From Bacillota bacterium (GTDB taxonomy: Bacteria; Bacillota; Clostridia; Lachnospirales; CAG-274), in the NCBI GenBank assembly GCA_017543265.1, contig JAFYGI010000008.1, forward strand, positions 1-64,000: a stretch of 64,000 nt of DNA. Reading direction: 5' to 3'. Made by a program: the position numbers and the translations under genes. This document shows positions 26,533 through 34,231 of the stretch, piece by piece; positions within the stretch are counted from its first letter, which is position 1, and every line of letters begins with the position of its first letter. The notes below the pieces were generated by a model, which saw only the letters and a list, made by a program, of their open reading frames with translations, was not told where the DNA came from and did not search any database.

Positions 26533-28374
26533 TCAGGCTGCTTTTTCTTCGCCGAAAAATTTGTCGTACCAAACCAAAAACATATATATCGTCCATATCT
26601 TGCGGCTGTTGTCGGCCTTGCCGGCGCGGTGATCGTCAAGATATTTCATGATTTTGTCGGTATTGAAATATTTTTTTGCACCCTCACTGTTAAAGGCGTG
26701 CTTTACCCTTGCGTAATACTTGTCCTCTTTCAGCCATACGCGGATAGGCACGGGGAAGCCCAGCTTTTTCTTGCTTGCGACCTCTTCGGGCAGGTAGTCC
26801 TTTGCTGCCATTCTGAAAACATATTTTGTGGCGCGGCGGTTTACGCGGTAATCCGCAGGTATTTTCCTTGCAACATCAAAAACCTTTTTGTCAAGGAAGG
26901 GCACGCGCACCTCAAGGGAGTTTGCCATACTCATTTTATCGGCTTTAAGAAGAATGTCGCCTACCATCCACAAATTAAGGTCGATAAACTGCATCCTTGT
27001 TACGGGATCGAGACCCTTGGTAAAGTCATAATAGGGCTTTGTTATCTCCTTGTGGTCGTACTTGCCCGTGGGGTTTTTAAGTATCTCCGCACGCTCCTTT
27101 TCGGAAAACATTTTTGCGTTGCCGATAAATCTTTCTTCCAGATCCATAGAGGAACGGATGATGTAGTTCATACCCTTTACCTTGAACGGCAGTACGCGGC
27201 AGATATTTGCCATAAGCTTTCTTACGGGCTTGGGGATAGCCGTCATTATGCCAAGATCCATAGGCTCCCTGTAAATGTTGTAGCCGCCGAAAAATTCGTC
27301 CGCACCCTCGCCCGAAAGTGCGACTTTAACGTGCTTTGACGCAAGGCGGCTGACAAAGTACAGCGCTATCGCGGACGGGTCCGCAAGGGGCTCGTCCATG
27401 TGATACTGCACCTTTGAAAGGTTGTCCCAATACTCTCTTGTGGTTATTATCTTGCTGTAGTTGTCTATGCCCACCTTTTCCGAAAGTGCCTCGGCATAGC
27501 CTATCTCGTTGTACTTTTCGTAGTCAAAGCCCACGGTAAAGGTCTTGTCGCCGTTAAAGGTGGCCGCAACAAAGCTGGAGTCCACGCCGCTTGAAAGGAA
27601 GGAGCCGACCTCCACATCACTTACCTTGTGGGCAAGTATGCTGTCCTTCATAACGTCCTCGACCTTTTTTATGCTGTCCTGAAGCCCTGCTTCCTCGGGC
27701 TCGAACTTGGGCTGGAAATAACGGCGCACCTTGGTTTTGCCGCTTTTTATGTCGTATACCATGCAGTGACCCGGTTTAAGCTTGTACACACCCTTGAAAA
27801 ATGTCTCGTCCAGCACGGAATACTGGAATGTAAGGTAGTTTTCAAGTGCAACGGGATTGACCTCTTTTTTGAATTTCGGGAAATCCAGAAAGCTTTTTAT
27901 CTCGCTGCCGAAAATAAGGCTGCCGCCGAATTTGCCGTAGTAAAACGGCTTTATGCCGAAAAAGTCGCGTGCGCAGAACAGGTGGTTTTTCTTTGTGTCG
28001 TATATCACAAAGGCAAACATACCCCGCAGCTCGCCGAGCATATCCTCGCCCCTGTCCTCGTACATATGCAAAAGGGTCTCCGTATCGGATTGGGTGCTGA
28101 ATTCATAGCCCTTTTCGATAAGCTCCGCCCTCAGCTCTTTGTAGTTGTATATCTCGCCGTTAAAGACTATAACTATGCTCTTGTCCTTGTTGTACATGGG
28201 CTGGGAGCCGTCTTTAAGGTCTATTATGCTAAGCCGCCTGAAGCCCAGCGTCACCTTGCTGTCGCTGTGGGTGCCGGCGCTGTCGGGCCCGCGGTGCACA
28301 ATGCGGTCCATCATGTCTATTATTATATTTTCCCTGTCAGGTACGTTTCCTGTAAATCCACAGAAGCCACACAT
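26533..28374 (-). CDS. asnB: Glutamine-hydrolysing asparagine synthetase
   Basis: The 613-residue enzyme makes asparagine from aspartate, ATP and glutamine. The mature N-terminus is the nucleophile C2 (MCGFCGFTGN) of the class-II amidotransferase domain (about 2-205), with RGPDS and NGEIYNY segments. The synthetase domain has the PP-loop LSSGVDSS at about 267 and the LSGEGADEFFGGY motif. The length matches AsnB of Firmicutes. It is first in the long minus-strand run. Confidence 0.94.
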   Translation of the reverse strand: MCGFCGFTGNVPDRENIIIDMMDRIVHRGPDSAGTHSDSKVTLGFRRLSIIDLKDGSQPMYNKDKSIVIVFNGEIYNYKELRAELIEKGYEFSTQSDTETLLHMYEDRGEDMLGELRGMFAFVIYDTKKNHLFCARDFFGIKPFYYGKFGGSLIFGSEIKSFLDFPKFKKEVNPVALENYLTFQYSVLDETFFKGVYKLKPGHCMVYDIKSGKTKVRRYFQPKFEPEEAGLQDSIKKVEDVMKDSILAHKVSDVEVGSFLSSGVDSSFVAATFNGDKTFTVGFDYEKYNEIGYAEALSEKVGIDNYSKIITTREYWDNLSKVQYHMDEPLADPSAIALYFVSRLASKHVKVALSGEGADEFFGGYNIYREPMDLGIMTAIPKPVRKLMANICRVLPFKVKGMNYIIRSSMDLEERFIGNAKMFSEKERAEILKNPTGKYDHKEITKPYYDFTKGLDPVTRMQFIDLNLWMVGDILLKADKMSMANSLEVRVPFLDKKVFDVARKIPADYRVNRRATKYVFRMAAKDYLPEEVASKKKLGFPVPIRVWLKEDKYYARVKHAFNSEGAKKYFNTDKIMKYLDDHRAGKADNSRKIWTIYMFLVWYDKFFGEEKAA

Positions 28375-28437
28375 ATTACTTTACCTCCACTTGTCATATG
28401 TATAATGCGGTGCTTGTATATATAAACATATTTATAC

Positions 28438-28466
28438 ATACTACACATTATATCACCAAATGTCAA
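28438..28466 (-). promoter_or_regulatory. Possible asnB promoter
   Basis: On the minus strand, TTGACA (28466-28461), 17 bases and TAGTAT (28443-28438) lie 64 bases before the asnB start in a very AT-rich region. A competing TATAAT closer to the -35 has unsuitable spacing. Confidence 0.5.
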
Positions 28467-28527
28467 ATAATTCAATAGATAATTGCGCTTTAATGCGTGT
28501 CGGGGCAGATTTTTTTTAATTATATTA

Positions 28528-28556
28528 TTGACAAAAGCCCAATAAAATAATATCAT
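28528..28556 (+). promoter_or_regulatory. Sigma-A promoter of the cyclophilin operon
   Basis: Consensus TTGACA (28528-28533), a 17-base spacer and TATCAT (28551-28556) lie 49 bases before the cyclophilin start codon. Confidence 0.7.
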
Positions 28557-28605
28557 TATATTGTATGCAAAATTTTTAACGAAACTTAACGGGAGGAAAA
28601 TATAA

Positions 28606-29466
28606 ATGAAACGTAAAATTGCTATCATATCCGCAGCCGTGCTTGCACTTGCGCTGGTGCTTTCGGGCTGCGGCAAAACGGAGAACGCACAGACATCGGG
28701 CACGGAGCAGACCTCGGAGACTGCCGCGGGCGAAAGCGCATCGGAGGGCGAAACGGAGGAAGTGGAGCTTTCAGACGTTGAAAAACAGCTTTTAAAGCCT
28801 GTTACGGAGCTTCCGCAGCTTGACAGGGACGTACCCGAAAAGGGCGAGACCGTTGCAACGCTGCACACCACAAAGGGCGATATAAGCGTGCGCTTTTTCC
28901 CCGAATATGCGCCCAAGGCGGTCGAAAACTTTGTGACACACGCAAAGGAGGGCTATTATAACGGCGTTATCTTCCACCGCGTTATCAAGGACTTTATGAT
29001 ACAGGGCGGCGACCCGCAGGGCACAGGCACAGGCGGCGAGAGCATCTGGGGCGGTGAGTTTGAAAACGAAGTCACCTTTAATTTAAGAAACTTCCGCGGT
29101 GCTTTGTGTATGGCAAATGCGGGCGGCACGGCAACAAACGGCAGCCAGTTCTATATCGTGCAGAACAAGGATCTGGGTGACGACCTTAAATCGCAGCTGG
29201 AGCAGGTGCGCAGCATGAAGGACGATGTTTATTTCGAGCATTCCGAGACGGGCAAGCTCACCTACGGCGATGTTTTCCCCGACAAGGTAATAGACGAGTA
29301 TATCAATAACGGCGGTTATCCCTCGCTTGACGGCGGCTACACCGTATTCGGCCAGGTATATGCGGGCATGGATGTTGTGGATGCCATTGCCGAGGTGGAG
29401 ACCAACGACAGCGACAAGCCGCTGGAGGATATAGTCATAAATTCGATAGATGTTTTTGAGTATTGA
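28606..29466 (+). CDS. Cyclophilin-type peptidyl-prolyl isomerase lipoprotein
   Basis: The 286-residue protein has a lipoprotein signal ending LSGC (C22), a Glu/Thr/Ser-rich spacer, then a cyclophilin domain from about residue 85: [31 protein letters not shown] and NGSQFYIV are the active-site signatures. A small helical insertion (about 188-235) splits the domain, as in many Clostridia. It should speed proline isomerisation in exported proteins at the outer face of the membrane. The following lipoprotein gene starts 33 bases downstream. Confidence 0.92.
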   Translation: MKRKIAIISAAVLALALVLSGCGKTENAQTSGTEQTSETAAGESASEGETEEVELSDVEKQLLKPVTELPQLDRDVPEKGETVATLHTTKGDISVRFFPEYAPKAVENFVTHAKEGYYNGVIFHRVIKDFMIQGGDPQGTGTGGESIWGGEFENEVTFNLRNFRGALCMANAGGTATNGSQFYIVQNKDLGDDLKSQLEQVRSMKDDVYFEHSETGKLTYGDVFPDKVIDEYINNGGYPSLDGGYTVFGQVYAGMDVVDAIAEVETNDSDKPLEDIVINSIDVFEY

Positions 29467-29498
29467 TAATTTACGCTTACGGAAAGAGGTGTGACCAC

Positions 29499-30113
29499 AT
29501 GAGAAGGTATATTGCCCTTACGGCAGTTGTGCTTGCGTTTACGGGCTGCGGCAAGACGGAACAGGTCGAGCAGCCGACACAAACGGAGCCGACACAGGTA
29601 CAGACGGAAATAACAACGGAGGATGTCCCCGTGCAGGTAAAGCCCGATGTTGCAGATATACGCACCTACTGCGTATCGCTTGATGCGGCAAGAAATGCCA
29701 TACTTGCCGACTACAAAGACAAAATACCCGAAAAGCTCAGAACTACCTTTGATGCAAACAGCGATGTTCTTAACGAATATATGCAAAAGGCGGCGGGCGA
29801 CCTGACGCAGGAGGAAACGGAGAAAATATTCGGCGAGCTTAAAAAGCTGGAGGTATTTTTCTGCGACACCATGGCAAAGGAAGTGGGCGCGGGCAAAAAG
29901 ATAGAGGAAATATCCAAGGCAGCAACACACGGCGCGGATTATTACTTTGAAAAGATAGTTGAGGAAGAGTCCGAGCAGACCACGCAGGAGGAAAGCACCG
30001 AAATATCGTCCGAGGACGAGACGGGCGAGGACACCGACAAAAAGGATAAGGACTCCGACAAAGAGGACAAGGACGAAACAACAGAGGAAACTACCGAAAA
30101 AGAGAAGAAATAA
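29499..30113 (+). CDS. Lipoprotein with acidic C-terminal tail, unknown function
   Basis: The 204-residue protein has a signal ending FTGC (C17) and the same GCGKTE beginning to the mature chain as the upstream cyclophilin. A helical middle region (about 50-145) is followed by a tail of Glu, Asp, Lys and Thr repeats. The frame opens at 29463, but the ATG at 29499 is the start that gives a proper signal peptide and has GAGGTG upstream. I recognise no family. Confidence 0.75.
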   Translation: MRRYIALTAVVLAFTGCGKTEQVEQPTQTEPTQVQTEITTEDVPVQVKPDVADIRTYCVSLDAARNAILADYKDKIPEKLRTTFDANSDVLNEYMQKAAGDLTQEETEKIFGELKKLEVFFCDTMAKEVGAGKKIEEISKAATHGADYYFEKIVEEESEQTTQEESTEISSEDETGEDTDKKDKDSDKEDKDETTEETTEKEKK

Positions 30114-30115
30114 TT

Positions 30116-31396
30116 ATGGGATTATTTGATTTTTTTAAAAAGTCGGGCGATGCGGATAAGGCCGCGCTTGTAAAACAGCCGCTCGGCTATTGGGAAGAAA
30201 GCTCCTATATGCAGCTTGTCCCGCCAAGTGACGGATATATGCTGGATGAGGGCATACTTGACAGAGTGGGCGGCATAGAGGGACTGGATGTAAAAAGCTT
30301 TGCAATGCCCGCCACGGGCAGCGAGGGCGAGCTTCTGCTCGATTACGGCGGGGAGGAATACAAGGTGTCGTTTTTCTGGGCATCGTTTGAACTGCCGCAG
30401 ATGTACAGGCACAACAACCAGTTTTTTACCGAAAAGGAGATGCAGGCACTCAAAAGGGTCAAAAAGGCGCTTGTCTTTCATATGAAATTCGGCAGCGAGC
30501 CCAAAAAGTCCTACCATTTGCAGCTTAAACTGGCCTGTGCCATGATGCCCGATCTTATGGGGCTTATAGACGAGAGTGCGGAAAAGCTGCTTTGCCCGCG
30601 CTGGGTAAAAATGGCGGCGCGTTCCTATGTGCTGCCTGCAAACGACAGTCTTTACACCGTACAGGCGATAAGCGCCAAAAACGGCGAGGTATGGCTGCAT
30701 ACTCACGGCCTTGCGCGCTGCGGCATAACGGAGCTGGAGATACTGTGCTCCGACAAGGAAAACTACAACAACCATTATTATATCATCTCCGCGCTTGCGG
30801 GACGTTATCTGGACGGCAGCGTAAAAGAGGGCGAGCCCGTGCTGATAGGCAGGTTTTCAAACAACGACCCGATAGTCGTTACCGCCGTTATCTGGACGGA
30901 GGCGCTCGGCAGGTACAAGGCAAATGTGTCGGGCGGTGCGGCCGACCGCAGGGACGGTCACAACAGCGAGACCTCTATTGTGTTTATGTGTGAGGAAAAC
31001 GGCCTGCTCAGCCCCGTTACCGACTACAACAAAATACTTGCCGACAATCCCCTGTTTTTTATAAGCTCGGAGGAGACCCAAAGGATGAGTATGCTGGCAA
31101 GAGAACGCTTTGAATACGTTAAAACTGCGGCAGAAAACGACATAGGGGAAAAACAGATAATCATAAAGATAGGCCTGCCCACGGCAAGCGGAGAAACGCC
31201 CGAGCATATCTGGTTTGAGCTGGAGAGCTTTAACGGGGACAAGTTTTCCGCGATACTTACGCAGGAGCCGTATGACGTGCCCGATATGCACACGGGCGAC
31301 AGGGGTGAATACACGGTTGACGATGTTACCGACTGGATGATATTCAGCAAAAAATACGGCAGGATAGTGCCGGAAACCGCATATCTTCTTGAATAG
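30116..31396 (+). CDS. DUF4026/DUF2314-like protein
   Basis: The 426-residue cytoplasmic protein begins MGLFDFFKK, an amphipathic start common in such proteins. It resembles the DUF4026 family. Its last 65 residues (HIWFELESFNGDKFSAIL followed by EPYDVPDMHTGD) resemble DUF2314. No catalytic motif is evident and no function is known to me. The start lies three bases after the preceding stop with only a weak ribosome binding site, so translation is probably coupled. Confidence 0.7.
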   Translation: MGLFDFFKKSGDADKAALVKQPLGYWEESSYMQLVPPSDGYMLDEGILDRVGGIEGLDVKSFAMPATGSEGELLLDYGGEEYKVSFFWASFELPQMYRHNNQFFTEKEMQALKRVKKALVFHMKFGSEPKKSYHLQLKLACAMMPDLMGLIDESAEKLLCPRWVKMAARSYVLPANDSLYTVQAISAKNGEVWLHTHGLARCGITELEILCSDKENYNNHYYIISALAGRYLDGSVKEGEPVLIGRFSNNDPIVVTAVIWTEALGRYKANVSGGAADRRDGHNSETSIVFMCEENGLLSPVTDYNKILADNPLFFISSEETQRMSMLARERFEYVKTAAENDIGEKQIIIKIGLPTASGETPEHIWFELESFNGDKFSAILTQEPYDVPDMHTGDRGEYTVDDVTDWMIFSKKYGRIVPETAYLLE

Positions 31397-31414
31397 ACCG
31401 AAAGGAAAGCAGTT

Positions 31415-31900
31415 TTGAAAAGCAGGATATATTTGTGCTGTGTTCTGGCACTTATGGTAATAATTTTTGCCTTTTCGGCGCAGGACGGCGAGTCCTCGGA
31501 CGAGCTTAGCCATTGTATCGCCGACCCCGTGGGCAGCCTGATAGAGGCGACCTCCGGGGAGAGCTTTGAAACGCAGGAGGCAAAAACGGAGCATTTTACG
31601 GCGCTGAAAGCCAAATTGAATACGGCGTTTCGCAAGTGTGCGCACGTTTTTCTGTACGGACTTCTGGGGGCGTTTTTGTTTTTGTATATTGTTTCCATAG
31701 GCAAAACGCCGTATACGGCCAATATTTTTGCTATGCTTATAAGCATATTGTACGCGGCGAGCGACGAAGTGCACCAACACTTTACCGTGTCGCGCAACGG
31801 GCATTTTGAGGATGTGTGTATAGACCTGTTCGGCACGGCGGTCGTGCTTATACTGATATATGCGGTAAATGCCGCAGGGCGGAAAAGAGAGCGCAGATGA
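31415..31900 (+). CDS. VanZ-like membrane protein
   Basis: The 161-residue protein has hydrophobic helices at about 5-20, 80-100, 104-120 and 135-152. It also has the VanZ-type motifs FSAQDGESS, FRKCAHVFLYGLLG and SDEVHQHFTVSRNGHFEDVCID. VanZ relatives are associated with teicoplanin resistance and cell-envelope functions, but the role is not fixed. The start is TTG at 31415, 18 bases after the previous stop. Its stop overlaps the rlmH start (ATGA). Confidence 0.82.
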   Translation: MKSRIYLCCVLALMVIIFAFSAQDGESSDELSHCIADPVGSLIEATSGESFETQEAKTEHFTALKAKLNTAFRKCAHVFLYGLLGAFLFLYIVSIGKTPYTANIFAMLISILYAASDEVHQHFTVSRNGHFEDVCIDLFGTAVVLILIYAVNAAGRKRERR

Positions 31901-32370
31901 AAATAACGATAGCCTGTGTGGGCAAAATAAAGGAAAAATTCTATACAATGGCGATAGAGGAATATCTGAAACGCCTTTCGGCCTATGCGGATGTGGATAT
32001 TTTTCAGGTGGACGACGAAAAGGCACCCGAAAATTTAAGCCCCGCGCAGGAAAAACAGGTAAAGGACAAGGAAGCGCAAAAGCTTTTGAAGGGGCTTAAG
32101 GGCTATGTCATCGCCCTTGATATCGGCGGCAGGATGCTTGACAGCGTACAGCTGAGCGAATTTATCGAGGACACCATGTCGCGTGGAAACAGCCACCTCA
32201 GCTTTGTTATCGGCGGCTCGCTCGGTCTGGGCGAGGAGGTGCTAAAACGCGCCGATATGCGACTCAGCTTTTCAAAAATGACCTTCCCGCATCAGCTTAT
32301 GCGCGTGATACTGCTGGAACAGCTGTACCGCAGCCAAAGGATAAGCCATAACCAGCCGTATCATAAATAA
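31897..32370 (+). CDS. rlmH: 23S rRNA pseudouridine-1915 N3-methyltransferase
   Basis: The 157-residue SPOUT-class enzyme methylates pseudouridine 1915 of 23S rRNA. It has the MKITIACVGKIKEKF start, the SAM-binding FVIGGSLGLGEEV knot loop and the invariant C-terminus LYRSQRISHNQPYHK. Length and ends match RlmH exactly. The ATG overlaps the stop of the VanZ-like gene; the frame upstream of it is not used. Confidence 0.95.
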   Translation: MKITIACVGKIKEKFYTMAIEEYLKRLSAYADVDIFQVDDEKAPENLSPAQEKQVKDKEAQKLLKGLKGYVIALDIGGRMLDSVQLSEFIEDTMSRGNSHLSFVIGGSLGLGEEVLKRADMRLSFSKMTFPHQLMRVILLEQLYRSQRISHNQPYHK

Positions 32371-32418
32371 AAACGGCACGGCTTTGCGGAAATGCCTGCA
32401 AAACAGCGGGGTCGGTCA

Positions 32419-32447
32419 TTGACGGGCGGCGCAAAATCGGTTATACT
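32419..32447 (+). promoter_or_regulatory. Sigma-A promoter of upp
   Basis: TTGACG (32419-32424), 17 bases and TATACT (32442-32447) lie 43 bases before the upp start codon. Confidence 0.7.
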
Positions 32448-32490
32448 GTAAAGACGGTACAAAGCATCTTTAAAGAAAGAAGGTATATTT

Positions 32491-33120
32491 ATGGGAAATG
32501 TTCATGTATTGGATCATCCGCTTATTAAGCACAAAATATCCATGCTGCGCGACAAAAACACGGGCACTATGTTCTTTCGCATACTGGTAGAGGAAATATC
32601 TATGCTCATGGGCTATGAGGCCTTGCGCGACCTGCCTACGGAGCTTGTAAAGGTGGAAACACCCATTTCGCAGGCGGAGGTGCCCATGATAGCGGGCAAA
32701 AAGCCTGCCATCGTGCCTATACTGCGTGCTGGTCTCGGCATGGTAAACGGTCTTACCGCCCTTGTGCCGACGGCAAAGATAGGCCATATCGGCCTTTACC
32801 GCGACGAGGTAACGCATGAGCCGCACGAATATTTCTGCAAGCTGCCCGACAAAATAAAGGAAAGACTTGTTATCGTGCCCGACCCCATGCTTGCAACGGG
32901 CGGTTCCGCAATACAGGCGGTAAGCTTTTTAAAGGAGCATGGCTGCAAGCGGATAAAATTTATATGTATACTTGCCGCACCCGAGGGTCTTGCGGCGCTG
33001 GAAAAGGCACACCCCGACATTGAGGTTTATGTGGGCTGTGTTGACGAAAGACTCAACAGCGACGCATATATTGTACCGGGTCTCGGCGATGCGGGCGACA
33101 GGATTTTCGGAACAAAATAA
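32491..33120 (+). CDS. upp: Uracil phosphoribosyltransferase
   Basis: The 209-residue enzyme makes UMP from uracil and PRPP in pyrimidine salvage. [17 protein letters not shown] and the PRPP-binding [12 protein letters not shown] segment are typical, as is the C-terminal [14 protein letters not shown]. It has its own promoter and a strong terminator, so it is a one-gene unit. Confidence 0.95.
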   Translation: MGNVHVLDHPLIKHKISMLRDKNTGTMFFRILVEEISMLMGYEALRDLPTELVKVETPISQAEVPMIAGKKPAIVPILRAGLGMVNGLTALVPTAKIGHIGLYRDEVTHEPHEYFCKLPDKIKERLVIVPDPMLATGGSAIQAVSFLKEHGCKRIKFICILAAPEGLAALEKAHPDIEVYVGCVDERLNSDAYIVPGLGDAGDRIFGTK

Positions 33121-33123
33121 AAT

Positions 33124-33162
33124 AAGGCCGAAGCAATGAGGATATATTGCTTCGGCCTTTTT
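33124..33162. terminator. Strong terminator between upp and the Fic gene
   Basis: AAGGCCGAAGCAAT and ATTGCTTCGGCCTT pair perfectly over 14 bases around an 8-base loop, followed by T residues on the plus strand. Confidence 0.9.
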
Positions 33163-33188
33163 GAGTTTGTGTGATATATCCGGGCGGT

Positions 33189-33797
33189 TCAGCCCTTTTC
33201 GATGGAGTCCCGTATTATGCGTCTTAAATACTGGTAGTCGGAATACGGGCCGTCGGATGCCTTTACAAGGGAGTCGCGCACATATTCGGCATTGTCGCGC
33301 AAAAGCGCCTTGTTCATTTTAAAACCGTGATGCTCCGCAAACTGGGTGGCAAAGGTGACGATAGCCCGCGTATTGCCCTCGCGGAAGGGATGCACCTGCC
33401 ACAGCGCCGCAAGCTGCACCGAAAAAATGGATGCCGTTTCGTCTATGCTAAGCTCGTCCCATTTAACGGCGTTAAGCTCGGCTATGGCGTTTTCCGCGTC
33501 CTTTTCTATACAGCCCGGCAGGGAATAGCGCACCGTATCGCCGCCGAGCACCCGCTCGCCTTTTACAACGGGCACGGCGCGTTCCTTGCCCGCCCAGTCG
33601 TAAATATCGCCGAAAATATACTTGTGTATGGCTTTCAGCCTTGCATAATCAAAAAGACTGCCCGATATTTTAATATCTATGTCAAGCAGTCTTATGCACG
33701 TTATGTCGCCCTCGGCCTTGTTCAGTTCGTCCTCGTTTTTAATGCCGAGTTTGTTTTTGAGCACCTCGGCATCGTCGTACATATAAATATCTTTCAT
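33189..33797 (-). CDS. Fic-domain protein, probable AMPylating toxin
   Basis: The 202-residue protein has the Fic fold core with the active-site motif HPFREGNTRA (about 135-144), matching HxFx(D/E)GN, though the usual GNGR is GNTR. The KAIHKYIFGDIYDWAGKER segment before it is the conserved flap region. Fic enzymes attach AMP to target proteins. The small gene just upstream on the same strand looks like its antitoxin, so this is a class I Fic pair of the VbhT/VbhA kind. The gap between them is 18 bases. Confidence 0.88.
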   Translation of the reverse strand: MKDIYMYDDAEVLKNKLGIKNEDELNKAEGDITCIRLLDIDIKISGSLFDYARLKAIHKYIFGDIYDWAGKERAVPVVKGERVLGGDTVRYSLPGCIEKDAENAIAELNAVKWDELSIDETASIFSVQLAALWQVHPFREGNTRAIVTFATQFAEHHGFKMNKALLRDNAEYVRDSLVKASDGPYSDYQYLRRIIRDSIEKG

Positions 33798-33815
33798 TCG
33801 GTTACAGCACTTTCG

Positions 33816-34034
33816 TCATACGGCTCTGTATCTTTCAATGGTTCTTTTCAGCACCTCTGCTATCTCCATTTCGCCCATGATATAGCGGTCTATAAGACCC
33901 TTTGTGACCTCCGTAGGCTCAGCAGCATCAAGTGTAGACAGCGCCAGTGCATCGTTTACGATCTTTTCGCGCTCGACCTTGGTAGTCTCCGCAATTGAAT
34001 ATTTTCTTTTCAAAATAAATAACCCCTTATCCAT
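33816..34034 (-). CDS. VbhA-like antitoxin of the Fic pair
   Basis: The 72-residue helical protein lies directly upstream of fic. It shows the antitoxin layout: EREKIVNDALAL helix, then a linker and DRYIMGEMEIAEVLKRTIERY. Antitoxins of this class carry (S/T)xxxE(G/N) at the end of the first helix, which blocks ATP binding by Fic. Here the matching place reads STLDAAEPT, with no Glu at the expected distance. The start may be ATG at 34034 or an in-frame TTG at 34013, which has a better AAGGGG in front. Confidence 0.7.
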   Translation of the reverse strand: MDKGLFILKRKYSIAETTKVEREKIVNDALALSTLDAAEPTEVTKGLIDRYIMGEMEIAEVLKRTIERYRAV

Positions 34035-34090
34035 TTATTCTTCATATCAAGTATACCACACTTTTTGCCCAAAAACAAATTAAATTTTTG

Positions 34091-34154
34091 TTACAATATT
34101 TTAAACACTAATTTACAATATTGTCTTGTAATTTTTGTTAAAATATTGTATAAT
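34091..34154 (+). promoter_or_regulatory. Promoter with TTACAATATT-type repeats
   Basis: TTGTAA (34126-34131), 17 bases and consensus TATAAT (34149-34154) form a sigma-A promoter. TTACAATATT occurs at about 34091 and again at about 34113, where it extends into the perfect palindrome ACAATATTGT next to the -35 box, and AAAATATTGTA lies within the spacer and -10. The repeats could be operator half-sites or simply AT-rich background. Confidence 0.6.
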
Positions 34155-34231
34155 AAATGTAATAATAACGAGTTAATACAGCAAAAACGACAAAATTTTG
34201 CTGAAATAAACTATTCAGAGGTGAGCAGACT

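Noticed and set aside
26505-26639. Longer form of the small lipoprotein
   Set aside because: It would overlap asnB and would hide the signal peptide, which starts cleanly at 26504.
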